This document shows, in pieces, positions 56,601 through 64,000 of a stretch of DNA of 64,000 nt. The notes under the pieces were generated by a model. It made no database searches. It was not told where the DNA came from and worked only from the letters and a program-made list of their open reading frames with translations. The position numbers and the translations under genes were made by a program. The stretch comes from Phoenix dactylifera (Eukaryota > Streptophyta > Magnoliopsida > Arecales > Arecaceae), in contig NC_052409.1 of assembly GCF_009389715.1 (NCBI RefSeq), positions 62,001 through 126,000 of the forward strand, given 5' to 3'. Each line of letters begins with the position of its first letter. The stretch's first letter is position 1.

Positions 56601-58581
56601 TCTTTTATATAAATCTCTCTGAATTTTTTAAGTGAGAAAAACCACGATGGTTGACCATTTAGCATATAGCTATTGTAGTTATTTGCTCGATCTATTTGCT
56701 AATATCCTCTTATAAACTTAATGGCGTGGCCCATGAGTTCAATTACATGAAAATGATAGTTGTTGCTATTTCATAGGATCTCCTATTATTTCATTAAAGG
56801 GCACTATGAGGATCCATGCAAGCATATGTTTAGTCTCACATCGATTATTCGATGGAGAAATCCTAGATACTTATACAGGACTAAGGAACCGAGAAAAATA
56901 CCTTCCGGCTAACTATTTTGGATAAGATTCTGGATTGTGACAAATGGTATCAGAGCGGACCCGGACCATGGTCCATGTGGACTAGGGAACACTGCAGCAC
57001 GGGTTCATTGAGGCTGACCATGGGCCGATCGTGGTGCTTGTGATTAAATTTGAATAGATTTGAACTCTTAATCTGACAAAGACGTCATGGCTTAAAATGG
57101 GGGGAGTATGTGAAGATTCGTGCAGGTATGTATTTAGTCCCACATCGATTATTCGCTGGAGAAATCTTGGGTAATTATATAAGACTAAAGAACTCAAAAT
57201 AATACCTTCTGGCTAGCCATTTTGGGTAAGGTTCTGCGTTGTTACAGGCACCATGGTGTAAATAAAATTTAGCCATTTGTCATTTCTTTATTTCAAATCT
57301 CACTGAATAAGCTAATTGACCAAATCCATTGATTTCTCTTTTTCTCGTGATCTTCTATACATTGATTGTGATATTCCTTAGTCCTAAAGCTTCACTCTTT
57401 AGCATCCATTCTAGCTATCCATATTGAACTGCATGCAAGTTTCCTTGCTGATTATGACTTTTGTACTCCATACCTCCAATACGATTGCCATTAAACTGAA
57501 TTTGAAACACAAAAGTCCCACTATTCCTTCGTGTTAAAATGCTACCTTCGGATGCCCACCTTTCTGCAGATACCAGCAGGCAACCCTAACACACAGTGTG
57601 CTGTATTCTCCTTGTTAAAGTCCCAGGCTCCCAGGTTTATGACATTTTACACAAATTAGCTTTTGAACCGATCGTTCCTATTTTTAACTGATTTTGCTTT
57701 CTTGCTTCTCAATGATGATGGGATCATAATTTACGAATCTCTTGTCCTCAGTATACATAATTATGCAACATAACAAGATATACATGATACTTCCACGTGT
57801 ATGTTGTAAACTTTGTTGGAATATTGCAGTGGTTGGACATGAAAGTTCAAAAAAGATATCCTACTAACCTCAGATTAAATTCTTTTCTGATATCCCAAAA
57901 GCATATACAGAATTGGTAGGTCAGAAAAGGATTTGCCAACTGACTGACAACCTCCGGGGTATAATGATTGTGAAGTGAAAAAAATACATCAAACGTATCA
58001 AGAGCACACCAACTGCTGAGTAATGGGCAATAACAATGATGCCACACAATTGTTTGATCTTACATTGGTTAGAAGCCACCCCTTTTCTCTCTCTCTATCT
58101 ATCTATCTATCTATCTATCTCTATCTCTATCTCTGATCTAAAGTACTCAGCCATGCCATAGACACTCGTAGAAGTCACTACATTTGAAACGATGTTAAAT
58201 CAGCATGCATCTGTATGCTAGATGAGATATCACGGTGGGCACGGGGAGGACAAGTCAAAACATGATTGCCATACCATGCACACAAAAATATGAAGATATT
58301 TTGCAGAGCAAAGAGCGAAAACAGTAGTCGAGAAATGATTCAAATGTAATGTTGAGGAATTATTTTTACCAGAAGGCGGTGACGGAGGTGAAATCGCTGG
58401 TGGACGCCATGACGGAGAGAGCAGCGGCCGCGAATATGAATTGGCAGAGGCGCAGGGCGAGGCCTCCGGGCGTCCCGGGCATGCCCTGGATGTCCTTCAT
58501 CCTCACCCTGGGTGGATTCTCGGCGGCATCGGTGAGAGGGGGAGCCTCCACCGGATGCACCGCCGGCCGACTCACGAACAT
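53669..58581 (-). CDS. CASPL5A: CASP-like membrane protein, subfamily 5A
   Basis: Four-pass plasma-membrane protein of the CASP-like (MARVEL-related) family. CASPs organise membrane domains at Casparian strips; the role of subfamily 5 is not known. Exons on the minus strand: 58581-58370, 54363-54231, 53860-53669, in frame, 178 aa (family about 180). The N-terminus [18 protein letters not shown] and [13 protein letters not shown] are family hallmarks. Membrane segments follow in [52 protein letters not shown] and [18 protein letters not shown]. It ends FWSLASR. The start at 58581 was chosen over an in-frame Met at 58635 because family proteins begin at this point. Intron 1 is 4.0 kb and contains a TRIM. 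An AT-rich TATA-like tract at 59163-59190 is upstream. Confidence 0.94.
54364..56799. other. CASPL5A intron 1, left part, nothing recognised
   Basis: About 2.4 kb of AT-rich intron. No open frame with homology, no terminal repeats and no RNA gene were seen. Confidence 0.55.
56805..57246 (+). mobile_element. TRIM retrotransposon (family A), complete, in CASPL5A intron 1
   Basis: 5' LTR 56805-56942 and 3' LTR 57109-57246, both 138 bp, flanked by the perfect duplication GGCAC (56800-56804 and 57247-57251). Two bases after the 5' LTR lies TGGTATCAGAGC (56945-56956), an exact initiator-Met-tRNA primer site. A polypurine tract AAAATGGGGGGAGTA precedes the 3' LTR. The 442-bp element has no coding capacity. 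It is antisense to the host gene. Confidence 0.95.
58086..58133. repeat. (CTAT)n microsatellite
   Basis: CT units pass into about seven CTAT units and back into CTATCT. It lies in CASPL5A intron 1, 240 bp from the first donor site. Confidence 0.92.
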
Positions 58582-59162
58582 CTCTCCTCCTCCTCCTACT
58601 ACTGGGCCAACCTCCAGACCATAGAAGGTACACACACGGGACCTGTCACGGCGGACAGAGACCCGCCACCGTATAGTAAAGCTAGACCTCCTGCTCCTCG
58701 TGCTCAGATCGGATCTACCGGCCTTTCGATGCCTCGTCGGATGGATGGACTCCGGTGGCAGAAAAGCCCCGAACCGGACGGCGATTCAGAGCTTCGATGA
58801 GGATCGTAATGGCCGGGTCGAAGCCCTAATGAATTATTAATTCTTGTCTGTCTTTCTTTCCTTTTTTTTAGCCTCTTCGATTCAGGAATCGGGTGATAAG
58901 AAAACAAGGGAAGAGATCACAAACCCTAGCTCCACGGATTTCCGACGAAGGCGAGGGAGGATCAAGATCAGTGAATGAATTCAGAGGGGGGTCAACTCAA
59001 CTGAGAGGAGAGACAGCGAGGAGAGTGAAGAGGCCGGCAAGAGAGAAGCGCAGCGAGGAGGGCAGAGGAAGGAGAGCGTGATCTGGGCGGCCGGTGGGCG
59101 GTGGAGGAGGAGGCTATGATAGCGTGTCAGCACCGCGCACTTTAGCGGCGCGCCTCCTGCTT

Positions 59163-59190
59163 TCTTTTTATATATAATATATTTATATAT
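59163..59190 (-). promoter_or_regulatory. TATA-like tract upstream of CASPL5A
   Basis: The minus strand reads TATATAAATATATTATATAT about 590 bp before the start codon, with a GC- and CT-rich leader between. It is a reasonable core promoter by position. A leader intron is possible but cannot be placed. Confidence 0.4.
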
Positions 59191-59199
59191 TCGATCGAG

Positions 59200-59876
59200 T
59201 AGGCGTCCGGCGCTTGTTCCGTGGGCCCAACCGGCGCATTTGACACGAGATTTTATATAATGGAAGACAATGGGAGGGGTCCATGTCCATGTCCATGTCT
59301 CTCTCCAAAATTGCCAACCGAATCCATCTAAATGAAAGCCGGGTCCGATGCATGCTTTGTTAGATTTCGCTGCGCTTCTTTTATGGCGACGCCTGAAACG
59401 AAGGTTTCCCAAGATGACGGAGGTCGTGGCCACCTGCGACAATGGCTCTAACCGGAAACCTTTCCCTAGCTTGATCAAAGTGGAACGATGGATGTCTACC
59501 ATAGCAGAGGCTTACTTTTCCGCCGTAGGCCTTCCGATATTTGAGATTTGTTTTGGCCACTTTCTGGTCGACGTCGTGGGTCCATCAGCCATCCTTCGAT
59601 GGCTTGCTTTTGCCCTCGTGGTGGTTTTCTACAATCATATTTGTTTTCACATGTTTAATATTACCCTCGGCGGTTGGGTTGAGACCGGCATTGATCAAGG
59701 TCGACTCACCTAAGAGCTGAGCCAAAAGAGGAGCTTTCATCCAAACCAAAGCGTTGGCTATCTCTTGCTTGGCCTTAGAAGAGTAAATCTATTCATTGTT
59801 TTCTTCCTCAGCACTCCCCACCGCATGCAGAAGCGCCACGGCTCTTTAGAGGTCACAAAGAAGATTGGGCTCTTCT
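59200..59876. other. Intergenic DNA with one long open frame
   Basis: A 121-codon plus-strand frame at 59348-59713 is hydrophobic in its second half (ILRWLAFALVVVFYNHICF) but matches no family I know. It is not called as a gene. Confidence 0.35.
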
Positions 59877-60240
59877 TGTGAGAACTCATGTGGATGTGTA
59901 TTTAGTCACATATCGGTTATTTGTTAGATAAATCTTGGATACTTATACAAGACCAAAAAACTCAAAAAATATCTTCCAGCTAGCTTTTTTTTTGGTAAAA
60001 TCTTGGATTGTTACAAATAGTATTAGAGCGAATCCGGCCCATGACTTATGTGGACTAGATGATACTATCTGTAGCACGGGTATATTTGAGTTGACCACGA
60101 GCTAATTATGATGTTTGTAATTGAATTTGCATGGATTTGGATCCTTAGCCTGACGAGGACGTCAGGGTTTAAATGAATGAAGTATGTGAGGACCTATGCT
60201 GGACTTAAATAGAGGGAGTATGTGGAGACTCGTGGGTAGA
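59877..60240 (+). mobile_element. TRIM (family A), 3'-truncated copy
   Basis: The 5' LTR is 59877-60015 (139 bp, TGTGAGAAC to TTACA). After two bases comes a worn primer site TAGTATTAGAGC. The interior matches the copy at 56805 (ATGTGGACTAG, GCACGGGT, GACGTCA). The 3' LTR begins TGTGGAGACTCG at 60221 and stops after about 20 bases. A second LTR-start-like TGTGAGGACC at 60185 suggests a small internal duplication. Confidence 0.8.
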
Positions 60241-61689
60241 TATTGGGTACTCAAAAAACCTCAAAGGGAGCAAGAACCTTGGCCTTGCCCTCGGAGTTTC
60301 CTCACATGGCCAAAGCTGGCTGTCCTGAGCAACACCAAAGATCTATCTTGTCATTTTTGTTATTGTTCGCCCAAAAAAATTGTCATTTTTATTATTGTTT
60401 TCTTAACTTAACTACTCGAGATTTGGGCGGTTGTGATTTCTTTTCTGAAAATTCTCTTGCATGGTTTATATTGAATCCCAATGAAGATTTAAGTAGCATC
60501 ATTTCGCGTCATGGATTGAGTTTTTTCATGCTGAGGAGCTGATGGGTTCGGGTATTGATAGACCAAGGGATGTACCTGTGGCTTTACTGGGAGACTTTGT
60601 CTTGGAAGAAGCTTAAGATGATAAGGATAACTTGCAAAGGTATAAAAATTGATTACAAAACGGGGGTTGGAAATTAATGGGGTCTCTAGTATTTGGATCA
60701 TTCGTCTCTCTTTTTTTTTAAAAAAAATAATTTGTAAATCTAATATGGAAACAGTTTTGAGTCCTTGGGCTATTAACTAGATGCAAGGTTGAGCGTCTGC
60801 ATTAGATTTAGGGATGTGCGGAAAGTTAAGGTTATCTTAACTTTTAGGACTTCTGATTTGTGTTATGTCATCTAAAGATAGTTCATTGGCTGACTGATAT
60901 GAATTATATTTGATGAGACTTTTGAGGTTATGGTTCACTTGAACTCTCCAGAGTACCACTATTGGGAGAGGGAGAGTTCATAGGATGCGGTGATGTACCT
61001 CTTTGAATAGGATTCCTAGTGTTAAAATGTATTTAGCATGTTATTCTGATGTCCTAAGGATTCACGATAGGCCTGCTAATGGCCAGGCTCAGGGTGGGCC
61101 ATCCCAAGCTTGAGCTAGGCTTGGGCCCAAATTCTATTTGAAGCTTAGGCCCAAGCTCAGCCTTGTCTGAAAAGACAATATCCCAGCTTGGATGGGTTTG
61201 TCTGAATTTGGGGTGTTAGGGCATTAGTTGGCGGATGGCCCAGAGGAGGATCTCCACGTGTATGTTCAGAGATATCTCTGCAGTGCCTTGGGTCATGGGC
61301 CATATACAGAAACCTGCCAGACTATAATTCTTGCTGCAGAGATACCTCTGAACATGCAGAGATACCGCAGTATGTTGATTCCATTCCATGTACTTCGAGC
61401 CTTTCTCACCTAGTCTTATTAGTATGATCTCTAAGGTCTGCTAATACTAAACTCTCGAATTGTTGCTTAATTTTATTCGCATTAAAGCTGTATGGTTTGG
61501 CCGCGCGCAGTTCTCTCTTTGAAAGCTTTTAATTTTGGAAAAGTTAGATTGTCGTGTGGATTGTAGGGCATTCTCGGGTCCTGTTGTACCTGTTCTGAAA
61601 TTATCAAGCTATGTGATTGTTGATGATAAGCTTGCATTTTGTTTCCTATTGGTCATTAACTGCACACATTTAACAATGTTATTTTGCAG
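60241..61689. other. Intergenic or intronic DNA left of the SAPS exons
   Basis: No SAPS N-terminal exons were recognised here. The region 61075-61200 has repeated GGCTCAGG/CCCAAGCTC-type words, like a worn MITE. The rest shows nothing. Confidence 0.45.
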
Positions 61690-63764
61690 GCAACTTGCTT
61701 AAACCTGTGGATGTCTCATCTGATATGGATACCCGGCCTACTACTTATGGTCAGCTAAATCCTCCACTTAGGAAGCATCGCCTAAAAGTATGTTCCTTTT
61801 GGAGCATACTCGTGCTTCCAGTATTGATTCATGTGTAAAAAATTGCTGACTAACTGCAAGTTTCCATACAATTCCTTTGCAAAAGATCGTATCATAGTTC
61901 AGGTTATACAAGATAATAAGTGATATTCTATGGAGTACGATATTTTTCTCATACGCCAAGTTTTGACCTATTTTTCCTTGTAGTTTTCTGTTCTCATTTA
62001 ACTTGACAATAAAAGCACTCGATAAAATTAATGAAATAATTTGTTTCTCTTCTGCGAATTGCTGTAGATTTTAACATCACTCATCTAAATTTTGTCCACG
62101 GTTTTCCAGATAGTGGAGTCCTTTGCAGTGTTGCTGGAGATGGGTAATGAAGCTGCCGAGAAGGAATTGATTAGAATTTAGATCTGGGGCCAACAATAGA
62201 GTTATAAATCTCCTTTTTAAGTAAGCTACATTGTCTGAATTCTTGGCAACTTTATGCGCTTTGCTTATTGCATCGATTATCTTGTTAACGACCAGTGTAG
62301 GTATCCATTCAATAATTCATTGCATCATCAAGTAGAGAGCTTGATTATGCCATGTTTGGAGAGCGAGCATATTGCCATTGTTGAGGAACGGCATAGCATA
62401 GCAGTATCAGCTGAGAAGAAAAGTGATAGAGAACTGTATAAGATGATATGGACATGCGCAGTGAAGATTTGAGGGGGGCCATTAAGGAAAGACCGCATTA
62501 CAGTGTCCTACAGTCATGGATGGAAGTTGTGAGGGATCTAGCAAACCTCACTGTAAAAAGTTGGAGGTTATCCTTAATAAAAGTCATTGATGGCTGACCA
62601 AAATGATAAAAATCATTGGTGGATAAATTCTACTATAAAGCCTACTACAGTTGTCATGAATCTGCTTGATGGTAATGGAAGGCAATTTGTGGACATATTA
62701 ATATATCAATAATTTATATGTAAATGCAGAGCTTTAATCAGATAAATTCTTAAGGAGGTGATTCTTCATTATTAGTGAACTACATACTCCGGGAGAGTAG
62801 ATATTCTAAGATAAGAGAAGCTTAGCCTTTTATGTATACAAGTTGGCTGATGATTAAGTGAATGCCCTTTAGTAATCTTGGTTGTGGATGGATTGTTAGA
62901 TTTACTCCATATGTATTTTGTATCTATATTGTTAATTTAATCTGTTTTTTTTTTTTTTTTTGAGGAAAATAACAGAGATTGAGATACCAAAACTATAATT
63001 TTCCTGTTTAGTTACAAGCAAGCATCCTATCTGCATGCAGTTTTTTCTTAAAGCTATTGCAACATCCATGCTATGTTTTTGTCAATCACAGCCGCTACTT
63101 AGAATGACAGTTGTTAGCAGCCTATGCTAGCATCTAGTTATATGTTAATAGTGCTTCTTGAAATAGAGTACTTGCATACTGATGATTAAATGGGTCCGGG
63201 CACATTACATAAACATCGAAGCTGAAATGCTGAAATAATTGTGCTGCAGGAAGGATATGCATAGATGTGAATAGCTATGCACGCGTTGCATCTATTCATG
63301 AGTTGATAACTGATTTAGATGGCATGCGTATTTGAAATGCAACCTAAGGCTTTTGTGCATGGAATGGTTTTGGAGTGACTAAATGCCACAAAGAGAAGGG
63401 GAAGGCTTCAGATAACATGGATCAAAGGTGTCGAAAAGGATTTTGGAGATGTTACTAGTGGGAGAGATGATTGAGATGAATCTCAAGGGGGAGTATGTAA
63501 CACAAACTCCAAATGGAATGGTTGGAATAATGCTTGTTCACTATGGTTAAGACAGCTATCATTCCAATAGTAAAGTTTAAATTTCATGCAGATAACGCTG
63601 CCTTTATAGAGAACACTGCAATGTGTTCTATTTAGAGCTTCAAAACTTTCATCGACCGTGCTTCTGTGCTTTTGCAGGAATCTGGAGAATGGATCGATCG
63701 GCAAAGTACGGTACTACGCGAACAGAATGCCATGGAACATGCATGCTTACCAATGGACCTGTGG
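61690..63764 (+). pseudogene. SAPS-domain protein (PP6 regulatory subunit) pseudogene fragment
   Basis: Exon remains of a SIT4-phosphatase-associated (SAPS) protein, which targets PP6-type phosphatase. (a) 61690-61787 encodes GNLLKPVDVSSD, then TTYGQLNPPLRKHRLK. (b) 62110-62220 encodes IVESFAVLLEMGNEAAEKEL, then IR. A 7-bp insertion (ATTTAGA-like, near 62176) then shifts the frame and makes a stop; the next frame continues as GANNRVINLLF. (c) From 62301: YPFNNSLHHQVESLIMPCLE, after which homology fades. (d) 63678-63764 encodes ESGEWIDRQSTVLREQNAME, then a shift before HAYQWTCG. Splice sites are kept, so it came from DNA duplication, not from mRNA. N-terminal exons are not in the window, and C-terminal exons may lie beyond it. 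Confidence 0.78.
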
Positions 63765-64000
63765 GTATGTAAATGCGGCAATGGAATATACTGTTATACT
63801 GACGGTTGATGAAGTATCAGATGGAGAATCTTTTTTTCAAGGCATGAAAATATATGAAGAACTGGATTTTTGTTTTGTTAAAAATATATAAGCATGCATG
63901 AATTGGCTTCATGCTATGGTTATAGATTATATTAATGTTTTGTCATTGTTTCTGCAACAATTAAATTTTCGAATGACCACTTTATTGTCAACATTATTAT
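63765..64000 (+). other. Window end after the last SAPS exon
   Basis: Begins with a good donor (GG/GTATGT at 63765), so it is read as intron. No further exon is seen before the window ends. Confidence 0.5.

Noticed and set aside
59348..59713. 121-codon plus-strand frame as a membrane protein gene
   Set aside because: A hydrophobic second half alone is weak evidence. There is no family match, and it sits in repeat-rich intergenic DNA next to a TRIM.

Overview
The window is nuclear DNA of a flowering plant. It has multi-exon genes with GT/AG introns of 70 bp to 4 kb, plastid-targeted proteins, and a dense load of plant LTR retrotransposons, TRIMs, LINEs and MITEs. GC-rich first exons and long introns full of transposons suggest a monocot with a fairly large genome (a palm-like genome would fit), but the species cannot be fixed from the sequence alone.

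Four intact protein-coding genes were rebuilt exon by exon. (1) 1975-12193 (+): a GRIK/SnAK-type Ser/Thr kinase of 398 aa in 11 coding exons, the upstream activator of SnRK1. (2) 20843-29573 (+): HDS/IspG, the ferredoxin-dependent plastid enzyme of the MEP isoprenoid pathway, 743 aa in 19 coding exons. (3) 40952-47671 (+): TGD3, the ATPase of the chloroplast TGD1-2-3 lipid importer, 351 aa in 10 coding exons; intron 3 has a GC donor. (4) 58581-53669 (-): a CASP-like membrane protein of subfamily 5A, 178 aa in 3 coding exons, with a 4-kb intron. At the right edge, 61690-63764 (+) holds exons of a SAPS-domain (PP6 regulatory subunit) gene broken by frameshifts; it looks like an unprocessed pseudogene fragment that may run past the window.

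The rest is mainly mobile DNA. Intron 6 of the kinase gene (5880-9303) contains a hAT-type MITE with a perfect 8-bp target duplication. It also contains a TRIM whose 3' LTR was split by a 1.37-kb terminal-inverted-repeat element carrying a long pyrimidine tract, which itself holds a further MITE. A second copy of the pyrimidine element lies in opposite orientation in TGD3 intron 4. Between the kinase and HDS (12.2-19.6 kb) there is a terminal-inverted-repeat element enclosing a ~245-bp near-perfect hairpin, and an 82-bp tandem duplication. Between HDS and TGD3 (29.6-40.5 kb) lie foldback MITEs, a decayed Ty3/gypsy Tat-like retrotransposon whose integrase is interrupted by DNA carrying the start of chloroplast psaA, and a LINE whose zinc-binding domain is split by a complete TRIM. 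Between TGD3 and the CASP-like gene is a gypsy LTR with a second TRIM of the same family nested just upstream of its TATA box.

The genes do not form an operon. Two act in the plastid (HDS in isoprenoid precursor synthesis, TGD3 in lipid import), one is an energy-signalling kinase and one a plasma-membrane protein. No undescribed multi-gene system is supported. The most informative content is the layered, datable transposon and organelle-DNA history.
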